A stretch of 64,000 nt of DNA, from the NCBI RefSeq assembly GCF_043195135.1, contig NZ_JBAFWP010000012.1. One strand, written 5' to 3'. This stretch comes from NCEH01 sp043195135. Its GTDB lineage: Bacteria; Pseudomonadota; Alphaproteobacteria; Rhizobiales; Xanthobacteraceae. The notes under the pieces were generated by a model. The model made no database searches. It was given only the letters and a program-made list of their open reading frames with translations, and was not told the origin of the DNA. The position numbers and the translations under genes were made by a program. This document shows, piece by piece, positions 18,929-30,376 of this stretch. Within the stretch, counting starts at the first letter, position 1. Each line of letters opens with the position of its first letter.

Positions 18929-20100
18929 CGCGCTGACCTCATGCCGGCGGGAGCGAGGGGATTGTCGGTGAGCGCGGCGCGATCCGGCATATCCACCTGG
19001 GGGATGCCGAGAAAGGCCGAGAACAGGCGCCGCACCACCGCCGGGTCGAGGTCGCGCACGATCATCACGAGGCGCGTGCGGTGGTCGTCGTCCGGCCAGG
19101 CGGGCAGGCGGGTGGGCGGGTGCATCACGTGCTGCACGCCGTGCAGCACGATGGGCGCGTCCGGATCGTCGGCAAGCTTCACGATGCCCTTCAGCCGCAG
19201 CAGGTTCGCCCCATAGGTCGCGCGCAGCAGCTCCAGGAACAGGTCGAGGGTGGAGGCGGAGACGGCGGCGTCGGTCGCCAAGGTGAACGCCTTGATGCGC
19301 GCGTCATGGCGGTTCGGGTCGTGCGGCGCGTCGGTCTCTTCCTCGGCGGCGGCGATGCGTTCTTCCGCCAGCCAGCGGGCGACATCGGGCGGCTTGCCGC
19401 TCGGATCATAGAGGCCGGCCTTGAGCAGGGCATCGCCGGTCGCCTCGCCTTTCACGGCCTCCAGCACCGGCGCGGCGGGGGCGAGCCGGCGCAGGCGCGC
19501 CTTCAGGGCCGCGAGCGCGGCGCGCTGGGCATCGGTCTCCACGAGATCGGTCTTGGTGAGCACCAGCCGGTCGGCCATGGCCACCTGTTTCACCGCTTCG
19601 GTCTGGGCATCGAGCGTGGCATCGCCATTGATGGCGTCCACCACCGCCACCACGCCGTCCAGCCGATAGCGCATCACCAGATAGGGATGGGTCATCAGGG
19701 TGAAGAGGATGGGGGCGGGGTCGGCGAGGCCGGTGGTTTCGATCAGCACGCGCGAGAACGGCGGCAGGCGGTTGTTGTCGCGCCCGCGCAGCAGGTCTTC
19801 CAGCGCGGTGACGAGATCGCCCCGCACGGTGCAGCACACGCAGCCGCTCGCCAGCAGAACCACGCCTTCGGAGACTTCGCGCACGAACAGATGGTCGAGG
19901 CCGATCTCGCCGAATTCATTGATCAGCACGGCGGTATCGGCGAGCGCGGGATCGGCCAGCAAGGCATTGAGCAAGGTGGTCTTGCCGGCGCCGAGGAAGC
20001 CGGTGAGCACCGTCACCGGAATGGGCGCGGGCGGTCCCGGCCGCTTGGCGGGAGACGGGGCGGCCGAGGGGGCCTCGGGAAGCGGCGGCAAGGAGGTCAT
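18925..20100 (-). CDS. COG0523/CobW-family GTPase (putative metallochaperone)
   Basis: A 391-residue G3E-type GTPase. The N-terminal domain has Walker A G34-F-L-G-A-G-K-T-T, the metal-binding C87-V-C-C90 motif of the family, the switch block N-E-F-G-E-I-G-L-D and a T-K-T-D nucleotide-specificity motif. The C-terminal CobW_C domain ends near residue 375. Members deliver zinc, cobalt or other metals to client enzymes. No zinc-uptake gene, cob gene or nitrile hydratase gene is adjacent, so the metal cannot be assigned. It is translationally coupled to a DUF924 gene. Its ribosome site is weak. Confidence 0.88.
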   Translation of the reverse strand: MTSLPPLPEAPSAAPSPAKRPGPPAPIPVTVLTGFLGAGKTTLLNALLADPALADTAVLINEFGEIGLDHLFVREVSEGVVLLASGCVCCTVRGDLVTALEDLLRGRDNNRLPPFSRVLIETTGLADPAPILFTLMTHPYLVMRYRLDGVVAVVDAINGDATLDAQTEAVKQVAMADRLVLTKTDLVETDAQRAALAALKARLRRLAPAAPVLEAVKGEATGDALLKAGLYDPSGKPPDVARWLAEERIAAAEEETDAPHDPNRHDARIKAFTLATDAAVSASTLDLFLELLRATYGANLLRLKGIVKLADDPDAPIVLHGVQHVMHPPTRLPAWPDDDHRTRLVMIVRDLDPAVVRRLFSAFLGIPQVDMPDRAALTDNPLAPAGMRSAR

Positions 20101-20516
20101 GTCATTTCATCCGCGAGACGGGTCGCCTCAGAGCAGGGGCGCCGCCGAACCAGTGCCGCGCTTGCCACGCCTATAGGGCAGTGCGGGCGGGGGACCAAGC
20201 GGCGCGGCATCGGCGGCGTCCACCGACCGGTCGGCCCCGCCTTCCCCTGCGAGTCAAGTGGGAAGGCCGCGCCCCGCCGCAAGGGGAGGCGCGCACGCGC
20301 AGACTGCGCCGTTCGGATGTCCCCGATTGGTGCGGGGCTGGCGTGGCGCCGCTTGCGATTGCGCGCAGCGCGTCCGCGGCAATCCGGCAAGGAACCGGTC
20401 GGGCCGGTCGTGGCCCGATGGGGTTCTGGCGGGCGCAGGCGAACGAGCGCCCTGTCGCGCCTGCGTCTGCGCCTGCATCTGCGCCCGGACGTTCGGCCTG
20501 GAACCGTGGCGAAGGC
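20101..20516. other. 416-bp intergenic region
   Basis: No open frame here has convincing coding character or a ribosome site. It contains the presumed promoter of the COG0523-DUF924 pair and, at 20461-20484, four imperfect hexamer repeats of CTGCGY/CTGCAT. The region also holds the 3' flank of the carboxypeptidase gene. No terminator hairpin with a T-tract was seen. Confidence 0.5.
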
Positions 20517-22100
20517 TCAGGCGCCCGGCTTGGCGGGTGCGGCCGGGGGCGGGCCGAAGGTGAGCGGGTCGCCGGCGCCGTCCGCGGGGGCGGGCTTGGC
20601 CGGCTTCGGCTTCGGCTTGGCCGCCGGATCGGCGGTGGCGGATGCGCCGGCCGGTGCGGGCTTCTTGGCGGGCGCCGGGGCGCCGGTGGTGGTGCTCGCT
20701 TCCTTGGCTTGGGGCGCGGCCTGGGGCTTGGGCTTCGCGGCCGGCTTTGAAGCGTCCGCATCGCCCTTTGCCGCATCGCTTTTGGCGGCGGCATTCCTCG
20801 GCTTGGCGGCGGGTGCCTGCGGGTCCGCATTGGCGGTGGCGGCGGGCTTCTTCTTCGGCGCGGGCTTTTCGTCAGGTGCCATGGCCGCGTCGGGCGAGAT
20901 GGGCGCGTTGCGCGGGCCGACGAAGACCGGGATCGGCGGCATGGAGGGCGGCAGGTTCTGCAGCAATGCCGCGCCCTCGCCCTTGCTGAACCCGGCCGCG
21001 ACCGCCGCCGACACGGCATAGGAATTCGCGCCCTCGCCCTGGCCGGCGAACAGGTTGTCGTCCTCGTTCTCCGCTGCCGCCACGGCGCGCTTGCGGCCGC
21101 AGATCTGGGGCGACATGTCGGTGGGCGCGCCGCCCGTGTCGGCCAGCGTGTCGAGGGTGGGGGAGGAGGCGCCGAAGATCGACCAGGAGGGCTGGAAGCC
21201 CTTTTCGAACAGGAGCGCCGCCTGCTCGGTGCGCACCACGGCGGAGGGGGCGCCGAGGATCACCGCGATCAGCCGCTTGTTGCCGCGCGTGGCGGTGGCC
21301 ACCAGATTGAAGCCCGAGGCGCAGATGAAGCCGGTCTTCATGCCGTCGGCGCCGGGATAGCGGTCGATCAGGCGATTGTAATTGCGCAGCACCCGCTTGC
21401 CGATCTTGATGGCCGGGATGCGGAACAGCATTTCATGTTCCGGGAAATGATAGATCAGCGCCCGCGCCAGCACCGCGAGGTCGCGCGCGGTGGTGAACTG
21501 GTCGCTATTGGGCAGGCCGTTGGGATTTTCGAAATGGGTGCCGGCCATGCCGAGGCGGGCGGCGGTGTCGTTCATCTCGGCGACGAAGGACGGCACGCTG
21601 CCGCCGACCCCTTCGGCGATCACCACCGCCATGTCATTGGCCGACTTGACCAGAAGCATCTTCAGCGCATTGTCGAGCGTCACCTGCGTGCCCGCGGCAA
21701 ATCCCATCTTGGTGGGCTGCATGGAGGCCGCATAGGGCGAAACCGTCATCAGCGTATCGGGGGTGATGCGCCCCTCGCGCATGGCGTTCAGCGCCACATA
21801 CACTGTCATCAGCTTGGTGACGGAGGCGGGATACCAGGGCTTGCCGGCTTCCTGCTGTTCCAGAACCTTGCCCGTGTCCGCTTCCACCAGAAGGATCGGG
21901 GTGGCGTGGCCTGCGGTCGCGAGCGCGCCGAGGGCGGCGATCGCGAAGGTCAGGCGGCGCAGCGCGCCGCGCGCGGACAGACAGGACAAGCCCGGCAAAG
22001 TTGGCTCCGTAGCTGGAAAGACCCCCGTGGCCTTGCTTTCCTTAGCTCTTTTCGGGCCATCCGGAAAGACGAAAGCGGTGCACGCGACCCTGCCATGCAA
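20517..22100 (-). CDS. D-alanyl-D-alanine carboxypeptidase (peptidase S11) with long C-terminal tail
   Basis: A penicillin-binding protein that trims the terminal D-Ala from peptidoglycan pentapeptides in the periplasm. The S11 catalytic motifs are intact: S93-V-T-K96, S-A-N near residue 155 and K-T-G before F-I-C-A-S-G-F. A hydrophobic signal segment ends at A-T-A-G-H-A (about residue 66), so the first 40 residues of the ATG-22100 frame are suspicious and a start further downstream, such as a TTG ahead of the signal peptide, is possible. After about residue 410 the protein becomes an extended Lys/Ala/Pro-rich tail of over 100 residues, far from the usual DacA amphipathic anchor. Confidence 0.88.
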   Translation of the reverse strand: MHGRVACTAFVFPDGPKRAKESKATGVFPATEPTLPGLSCLSARGALRRLTFAIAALGALATAGHATPILLVEADTGKVLEQQEAGKPWYPASVTKLMTVYVALNAMREGRITPDTLMTVSPYAASMQPTKMGFAAGTQVTLDNALKMLLVKSANDMAVVIAEGVGGSVPSFVAEMNDTAARLGMAGTHFENPNGLPNSDQFTTARDLAVLARALIYHFPEHEMLFRIPAIKIGKRVLRNYNRLIDRYPGADGMKTGFICASGFNLVATATRGNKRLIAVILGAPSAVVRTEQAALLFEKGFQPSWSIFGASSPTLDTLADTGGAPTDMSPQICGRKRAVAAAENEDDNLFAGQGEGANSYAVSAAVAAGFSKGEGAALLQNLPPSMPPIPVFVGPRNAPISPDAAMAPDEKPAPKKKPAATANADPQAPAAKPRNAAAKSDAAKGDADASKPAAKPKPQAAPQAKEASTTTGAPAPAKKPAPAGASATADPAAKPKPKPAKPAPADGAGDPLTFGPPPAAPAKPGA

Positions 22101-22187
22101 GCGTCAGCTTGAACGCAGGGCGCCCGCGGCTGCTTGAATCGCGTTTCTCCGCGGCGCGCGTGGCGCGGCGCTGCGGTGCGGCGGCGC

Positions 22188-23972
22188 TCACGTTTCCGCG
22201 AGCGGACGCTCCACATGCGTGCCGTCGTCCAGGAATTGCGCGCGCGCCAGCTCTGCGAACCGCCCGCCGAGCCGCATCAATTGCTCGAAACTCCCCGCCT
22301 CGATCACGCGCCCGTCGTCGAACACCAGGATGCGGTCGGCATTGCGCACCGTGGCGAGCCGATGGGCGATGACGAAGGTGGTGCGCCCTTTCATCACCTC
22401 GTCCAGAGCCGCCTGCACCTTGGCTTCGGTGGTGGCGTCGAGGGCGCTGGTGGCTTCGTCGAGGATCAGGATCGGCGGATCCTTCAGCAGGGCGCGGGCG
22501 ATGGAGAGGCGCTGGCGCTCGCCGCCGGACAGTGCGCGCCCGCGCTCGCCCACCAGGGCGCGCAGGCCCTCGGGGTTGCGCTCCACCAGCTCCAGCGCCT
22601 GGGCGCGGGACAAGGCGAGGCGCATTTCCTCGCTCGTCGCATCGGGCTTGCCGACGCGCAGATTGTCCTCGATGGAGCGGTTGAACAGCATCGCTTCCTG
22701 GAACACCACGCCGATCTGCCGTCGCAGCGAGGAGAGCGTGATGTCCCGAATGTCGGTGCCATCCACGCGCACACGGCCGGACTGCGGATCGAACACCCGG
22801 TGCAGCATGGCAAGGGCGGTCGATTTTCCGGCGCCCGTCGTGCCCACCAGCGCGATGGTCTCGCCCGGCGCCGCGTGCAGGCTCACATCGCGCAGCGCCG
22901 CCCGCTTGCCGTCATAGGAGAAGGACACGTCCTCGAAGCGCACGTCGCCCTTCACCGCCGCGAGATCCAGCGCGCCGGGCCGGTCCCGCACGGCGCCGAC
23001 CGTGTCGAGCACCTCGAAGAACTGGCCGAGCCCCGGCGCGCTCATCACCAGGTGGTTCACGAAGCTCACGGTGTGGTCGAGCCGGCCGATCAGCATGGTG
23101 GCGAAGCCCACATAGGTGACGATGTCGCCGATCGCCGCCAGGCCTTGCAGATGCAGCCAGGTGCCGATCAGCAGGATGGCGAGGATGGTCAAGGTGGTGG
23201 CGGCCTTGGTGGCCATGGAGACCACCGCCCACCACGACAGAACCGGAATCTGCGCCGCGAGGAGCTGGCTCGCGGTGGCGCGCAGGCCGCTCACCTCGGC
23301 CTCGATGCGGGTGTAGCTCTGGATCACCGCCACATTGCCCAGAGCGTCGGTGGCGTGCTCGGCGAGGCTGGAATTGTGCTCCTCCACCTCCTGCTGCATC
23401 GCCTGGGTGCGGTTCAGCACATAGGCCGTGACGATGCCGAACACCACGATCAGCACGATCAGCACCAGGCCGAGCCGCCAATTGATGTAGATGCCCACGG
23501 GCAGCAGCACGAGCAGCGAGACGATCGCCGCGCAATCCTCGCGGAAGAAGGAAAGCCAGGTGCTCCAGAGCGAATCCGTGCCCTGGAGCATCACCTTCAG
23601 CAACCGGCCGGAATGGGTCTCGCCATGGAAGGAGAGGGGCAGTTGAAGCACGTGCTCGAAGTATTCGGTCAGCACCCCGAGCCGCCGGCGATGGGCGAGG
23701 CGGTCGGCATGCAGCGAGATCAGCACGCCGGCGACGATGTTGAACAGGCCGAAGGCAACCCAGGCCGCGAGCAGCGGGGTCAGGATGGTGACGAGCGAGG
23801 GGCCGCCGTCGCGCTGCGCACCGGCCAGCGCCTCGATGATGCGGCCGAACAGGATCGGCTCGGCGAACTGGGCCATGGCGAGGGCGACATTGCCCAGCGC
23901 CAGCGCCAGCCCCACCTTCGCCAGCGGCCCCAGCATGCCGAGGGCCCGCGCATAGATGCGTAGCAATTGCAT
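22188..23972 (-). CDS. ndvA: Glucan exporter, ABC transporter ATP-binding/permease (NdvA/ChvA-like)
   Basis: A 594-residue half transporter in the arrangement membrane domain (six helices, residues 15-300) then ATPase. Walker A is G-T-T-G-A-G-K-S-T (about residue 370), the signature is L-S-G-G-E-R-Q-R and Walker B I-L-I-L-D-E-A-T-S. The overall sequence, including R-A-L near the start, E-P-I-L-F-G-R-I-I and the end block G-G-R-F-A-E-L-A-R-A-Q-F, resembles NdvA/ChvA, which exports cyclic beta-1,2-glucan to the periplasm. The glucan synthase (NdvB) is not in view. GGAGG sits seven bases before the ATG. A generic MsbA-like exporter is the alternative. Confidence 0.8.
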   Translation of the reverse strand: MQLLRIYARALGMLGPLAKVGLALALGNVALAMAQFAEPILFGRIIEALAGAQRDGGPSLVTILTPLLAAWVAFGLFNIVAGVLISLHADRLAHRRRLGVLTEYFEHVLQLPLSFHGETHSGRLLKVMLQGTDSLWSTWLSFFREDCAAIVSLLVLLPVGIYINWRLGLVLIVLIVVFGIVTAYVLNRTQAMQQEVEEHNSSLAEHATDALGNVAVIQSYTRIEAEVSGLRATASQLLAAQIPVLSWWAVVSMATKAATTLTILAILLIGTWLHLQGLAAIGDIVTYVGFATMLIGRLDHTVSFVNHLVMSAPGLGQFFEVLDTVGAVRDRPGALDLAAVKGDVRFEDVSFSYDGKRAALRDVSLHAAPGETIALVGTTGAGKSTALAMLHRVFDPQSGRVRVDGTDIRDITLSSLRRQIGVVFQEAMLFNRSIEDNLRVGKPDATSEEMRLALSRAQALELVERNPEGLRALVGERGRALSGGERQRLSIARALLKDPPILILDEATSALDATTEAKVQAALDEVMKGRTTFVIAHRLATVRNADRILVFDDGRVIEAGSFEQLMRLGGRFAELARAQFLDDGTHVERPLAET

Positions 23973-24019
23973 GGGCCGATCCTCCCCGATCGCGGTGCAG
24001 CAAAGCGGAGACAGAGCGC

Positions 24020-24084
24020 GCCCGCAAGGCGGCGAAACCGCGCCTTGGGGCTTATTTCACCGCGCGAGGGCCCGCAAGGCGGCG
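24020..24084. repeat. 15-bp direct repeat downstream of gyrB
   Basis: The sequence GCCCGCAAGGCGGCG occurs at 24020-24034 and again at 24070-24084, exactly 50 bases apart, in the short gap between ndvA and gyrB. No stem with a T-tract is associated with it. Confidence 0.6.
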
Positions 24085-24104
24085 CAAAGCCCCGCCGCGG
24101 AGGC

Positions 24105-26528
<2,424 letters not shown>

Positions 26529-26855
26529 GATGTGTCTCGAATCGTTGGAACGCTTAGATATCTTTTACCGCAAAGCCGCGGTTATTTGGTGGCAAGTGCC
26601 CGTCTCGTGCCCGTCTCGTGGCCCCTGCGACCGCGTGCCGAGGCCCGCGCCGCCAGCGCACGCACCGCCCGGTCGAAAACACGCGCGGCGGGACATGCGA
26701 AAACAGCGGCAAAACGGGCAAGGCGCGCCAACATCCATCACGCACGTGTGCGCTCGCGCGCGACCGACGTCAAGCCGGCACGACGTCGCCGCCCCCGCGC
26801 GGCCATCGGCATCGGCGAGAGACCGGCGCGCCGCCAGGGGGGCCGCGCGCAAGGG
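26529..26855. other. 327-bp region upstream of gyrB
   Basis: Expected to contain the gyrB promoter on the minus strand. A direct duplication TGCCCGTCTCG occurs twice in tandem around 26596-26618. No small gene with a ribosome site, hairpin terminator or RNA gene was recognised. Confidence 0.5.
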
Positions 26856-27584
26856 TCAGCGGCCGGCCGGGCGCTTTTCCGTCCCCGCGTCCTTGCGGGC
26901 GCTGTAGTGGTCGGCGAGGCAGGCGGAGGCGCCGCGGGTCAGGAGGGTGAATTTCATCAGTTCCTCCATCAGGTCCACCACCTGATCGTAGCAGGCCGAC
27001 GGCTTCATCCGCCCCTCCTCCTCGAACGCGTTATAGGCTTCGGCGATCGCGCATTGGCTGGGGATGGCGATCATCCCCATGCGCTGGGCGAGAATGCGCA
27101 TCTGATCGACGGCATTGAGGGTTTGCGACCCGCCGGAGATCTGCATCAGCGCCAGCGTCTTTCCCTGTGTGAGGCCGGGCGCGCCGGCGGGCAGGGGCAG
27201 CCAGTCGATCTGCGCCTTGAGGATCGCGGTCATGGCGCCGTTGCTCTCCGGGCTGCACCACACCTGGCCTTCCGACCAGCCGGACAGGGTACGCAGTTCC
27301 GCGACCCGGGGATGGTCCGCCGCAGCATCGTCGGGCAAAGGCAGGCCCAGCGGATCGAAGATGCGCACCTCCGCGCCGAATGCCTCCAGCACCATGGCCG
27401 CTTCCTGCGTGAGGAGACGGCTATAGGCGCGGGGGCCGGCCGAGCCGTGCAGCAGCAGGATGCGGGGCGGATGGGACGCGGGCGGGGCGAACAGCGCCGG
27501 CATGTCGGGCCTGCGAAACGCCTCGACGGAGAGCGGGCCGGGAACGATACGATCAATCAAGCCGGGGCCGGCAGTGGTGGACAT
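26856..27584 (-). CDS. ArsH-like NADPH-dependent FMN reductase
   Basis: A 242-residue flavodoxin-like protein closest to ArsH, which oxidises trivalent organoarsenicals and reduces quinones or metals with NADPH. Matching blocks include P-P-R-I-L-L-L-H-G-S, E-V-R-I-F-D-P-x-G-L-P-L-P-D-D, L-S-G-W-S-E-G-Q-V-W-C-S-P-E, the A-Q-I-D-W segment and G-G-S-Q-T-L-N-A-V. The phosphate-binding loop, usually G-S-L-R-x-x-S-x-S in ArsH, reads G47-S-A-G-P-R-A-Y-S55 here, which is unusual. The ATG at 27584 has a full AGGAGG seven bases upstream, deciding the start against a longer frame. No arsR, arsB or arsC is adjacent, so an arsenic role is uncertain. Confidence 0.8.
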   Translation of the reverse strand: MSTTAGPGLIDRIVPGPLSVEAFRRPDMPALFAPPASHPPRILLLHGSAGPRAYSRLLTQEAAMVLEAFGAEVRIFDPLGLPLPDDAAADHPRVAELRTLSGWSEGQVWCSPESNGAMTAILKAQIDWLPLPAGAPGLTQGKTLALMQISGGSQTLNAVDQMRILAQRMGMIAIPSQCAIAEAYNAFEEEGRMKPSACYDQVVDLMEELMKFTLLTRGASACLADHYSARKDAGTEKRPAGR

Positions 27585-28326
27585 GAGCAGGCCTCCTGCG
27601 TCTGCAAGTCCGCAGCGTCCCTGTGGGTTCCGCGAATGTCCTGGCATGGGCGAATCCACTGGCGTTCGACGCGACGCGGGGCGGTGATCTCGTGTGCAGC
27701 GCACAACCCGGACGTTCCGCGCACGGAGGGACAAGGTATATGCGAAGATCCGGAGGGTGGGATGGGCAGGATTGGCGGACGGCGCGACGCGGGTGAATCA
27801 ACGGGTGGCATCAATGTAAGGGCCATTCGGCCAATTTTGAACATCGAACTCTTCGCGATGATCTCAAAAAGAACGAAGAGCGACCCGCAGCCGGGACCGC
27901 TTTGCCCGCCGCCGAAGCGCAGCGGGCCCGCAACCGGCCGGCGCCACGGGGCCGTCGGGATCGTGCAGGAGGGATCAGGATCGGCCCGAGGGGATCGCAC
28001 CCGTGCCCCGCGCAATGGCGCGCACCGCGGATAGATCGGCGCCGGAGAGGGGAAGCCGGAGAGGGGAAAGGGGAGAAGAGAGGGCGCGTCGGGTGCGCGA
28101 TGACCGGCTCCGCGCGGCCTTCCGCAGCGCGTGTGCCGCCGCGCGCCGCTCCCGCAGATGGAACGGCTCCGGTCCATCGCTCGGATGGCTTTTGCGGGCG
28201 GAGCGTCGGTCCCTGGCCGTCAGGGCGCGCGAAAGCGCCTGCACCGGCTTGAACTTCGAGACCCGAGGCAGGGCGCGGCGGATGCGTCCGCCCTGCGCCA
28301 GCGGTCCTTAAGCGGTCTGGCGGAAC
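27585..28326. other. 742-bp intergenic region between arsH-like and L,D-transpeptidase genes
   Basis: No frame has convincing coding character. A mildly AT-richer stretch at 27800-27880 holds an inverted repeat CTCTTCG (27849-27855) with CGAAGAG (27874-27880), which could be an operator for the ArsH-like gene. The rest is GC-rich without clear hairpins ending in T-tracts. The size is unusual for this compact region; a degraded gene cannot be excluded. Confidence 0.45.
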
Positions 28327-28980
28327 TCAGCGCTGGACATAGACCCGCGTGCCCAGCGGAACGCGCTGGTACAGATCGATGATATCCTGGTTCAGCAGGC
28401 GAATGCAGCCGCTCGACACCTGCTTGCCGATGCTGTCCGGCTCGATCGTGCCGTGCAGGCGGAACATGGTGTCGCGGTCGCCGTCATAGAGATAGAGCGC
28501 GCGCGGGCCGAGCGGGTTGGTCTCGCCGCCCGGCAGGCCGGCGGCATAGGGGCCGTACCGTTCCGGCTGGCGCGCGATCATGTTCGCGGTCGGCGTCCAG
28601 TGCGGCCATTTCTCCTTGCGCTTGATGGTCGCCCAGCCGCTGTAGCTGTAGCCCTGCTTGCCCACGCCCACGCCGTAGCGGATCGCCTTGCCGTCCTTCT
28701 CGACCAAATAGAGAAACTTGTTCTCGATATCGACGACGATGGTGCCGGGCGGATATTTGGTGGGATAGTCGACGATCTGGCGCAGATAGATCGGGTCGAT
28801 CTCCGACACGTCCACCGCATCCACCTCGAACGGCTCGCCGGTCACCGGGCCGTAGATCGAAAGCGCCGCCGTGGAGGGGGCACCGCTGTTGTCGGTGACG
28901 CAAGCCGCCAGGAACAGCGGTGTGCCGAGAACGAAGAGCCGCCGGCTCAAAACGGCGGTGGGAAGGCTTTCGCTGGGCAT
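28327..28980 (-). CDS. L,D-transpeptidase (YkuD domain), predicted lipoprotein
   Basis: A cell-wall enzyme that forms 3-3 peptidoglycan cross-links or attaches proteins to murein. The 217 residues contain a YkuD domain (about 80-217) with the catalytic pair H176 (in L-H-G-T) and C192 (in S-S-G-C-I-R-L). The N-terminus has S-R-R-L-F-V-L-G, similar to a twin-arginine signal, leading to a lipobox L-A-A-C, so it is probably a Tat-exported lipoprotein. I chose the ATG at 28980, which places this signal at the start; the frame to 29073 is unlikely. It sits between recF and the arsH-like gene and interrupts the common recF-gyrB order. Confidence 0.9.
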   Translation of the reverse strand: MPSESLPTAVLSRRLFVLGTPLFLAACVTDNSGAPSTAALSIYGPVTGEPFEVDAVDVSEIDPIYLRQIVDYPTKYPPGTIVVDIENKFLYLVEKDGKAIRYGVGVGKQGYSYSGWATIKRKEKWPHWTPTANMIARQPERYGPYAAGLPGGETNPLGPRALYLYDGDRDTMFRLHGTIEPDSIGKQVSSGCIRLLNQDIIDLYQRVPLGTRVYVQR

Positions 28981-29116
28981 GGGTCCCCGAAGCAGCTGCG
29001 AATCATGTCCACTTGGGTAGCATGCGCGGATTCGCGACGGGTGGCGAACGCGCCACACAGGGGGAAAAAGCACGGCCGGCCGGGGAAAATCCCGTCCCGC
29101 GACGGCGTGCGGCGGG

Positions 29117-30307
29117 TCACTCTTCCGCTACGACAGAGCCGGGGCTCACGGTGAAGCGCCGGGCGCCCTCCAGCCCCGCGAACACGCTCGGATCGGCCCC
29201 CGTCATCCACACCTGCGCGCCGAGCCGGGCCAGCGCGGCGAACAGGCCAAGCCGCCGTTCGGCGTCCAGATAGGCCGCCACATCGTCCAGAAGCACAATG
29301 GGCGCAAGGCCTTGCATGGCGGCGACGAGACGCGCGTGGGACAAGGCGAGGCCGATCAGCAGGGACTTCTGCTCCCCGGTGGAGCAGCGCGCCGCCGGCA
29401 GGGCCTTTTCCGCATGCGCCACAGTGAGGTCGCACAGATGCGGCCCCTCCAGCGTGCGGCCGGCGGCCCGGTCGCGGGGGCGGCTGTCACGCAAAAGTGC
29501 GCGGTAGCTGTCTTCCACCTGCAGGGCCGGCGCGTCGGCGAGCATGCGCTCCACGCTCCCGTCGAGGGCGATCGCGGCGAGCGGAAAGGGCGAGGCGGCG
29601 TCGCGGTCCGCCGCGATCTCGGCGCCCAGGCGCCCGACCGTCTCCAGCCGCGCGGCGGCGACGGCGACAGCGAGTTCGGCGACCTCGCGCTCCACCGCGT
29701 CGAGGAAGCGCGCGCTGCCGCTTTCCTCCAGCAGGCGGTTGCGCGCCCGCAAGGCGCGCTCCAGCGCGTTCACCCGCGTGCCGTGCGCGCCGTCCACGGC
29801 CAGGACCAGCCGGTCGAGAAACCGGCGCCGCTCGGAGGGCGGGCCGATGAACAGGCCGTCCATGTCCGGGGTGAGCCAGACCACCTTCAGATGGTCGAGG
29901 AACGCCGTGGCGGAAGCGACGCTTTCCCGTTCGATCCGACAGCGCCGTGCGCCGCTGCCCGCGCCGGGGTGCGCGTCCATGCCGGTCCCGAGATGGGCCG
30001 GGCCACAGATCCCCTCGATTTCCGCCGCGACCGCCCAGGAGCCGTCGCCGGGATGCTGCGCCACCGTGTCGAGCGCCGCCCGCCGCAGGCCGCGCCCCGG
30101 CGACAGCAGGGAGATCGCCTCCAGCAGATTGGTCTTGCCCGCACCATTGGGCCCGGTGAGGACGATGGGGCCGTGATCCACGCTGAGCTGGGCGGAGCCG
30201 TAGGAGCGGAAGCGGGTGAGGCTGAGCTTGCGGACCTGGGCGCGCGGTCCCGTCCGTGCGGGGGCGGGTGCGGCGGCGCCGGACGCGGCATCAGGCGCGC
30301 GGGTCAT
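29117..30307 (-). CDS. recF: DNA replication and repair protein RecF
   Basis: An SMC-like ATPase that loads RecA at gaps behind stalled forks. The 396-residue protein has Walker A G52-P-N-G-A-G-K-T59, the R-F-R-S-Y family start, an internal helical segment, the signature region C-S-T-G-E-Q-K-S-L-L and the Walker B stretch P-I-V-L-L-D-D-V-A-A-Y-L-D. An N-terminal extension of about 25 Ala/Pro residues precedes the conserved core, so the true start may lie a little downstream. It follows dnaN on the same strand, separated by the 17-bp repeat array, the classical dnaA-dnaN-recF order. Confidence 0.93.
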   Translation of the reverse strand: MTRAPDAASGAAAPAPARTGPRAQVRKLSLTRFRSYGSAQLSVDHGPIVLTGPNGAGKTNLLEAISLLSPGRGLRRAALDTVAQHPGDGSWAVAAEIEGICGPAHLGTGMDAHPGAGSGARRCRIERESVASATAFLDHLKVVWLTPDMDGLFIGPPSERRRFLDRLVLAVDGAHGTRVNALERALRARNRLLEESGSARFLDAVEREVAELAVAVAAARLETVGRLGAEIAADRDAASPFPLAAIALDGSVERMLADAPALQVEDSYRALLRDSRPRDRAAGRTLEGPHLCDLTVAHAEKALPAARCSTGEQKSLLIGLALSHARLVAAMQGLAPIVLLDDVAAYLDAERRLGLFAALARLGAQVWMTGADPSVFAGLEGARRFTVSPGSVVAEE

Positions 30308-30376
30308 GCGATCTCAAGTCGGTTAAGGAATGGCGAGCGGAGCCCCCAAGATGGGCCTCGCCGCGCCCGACGCAAG

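Noticed and set aside
27557..28177. A 206-residue minus-strand frame overlapping the start of the arsH-like gene
   Set aside because: It overlaps a gene with a perfect AGGAGG start, and its sequence is Pro/Arg/Ser-rich without any motif.
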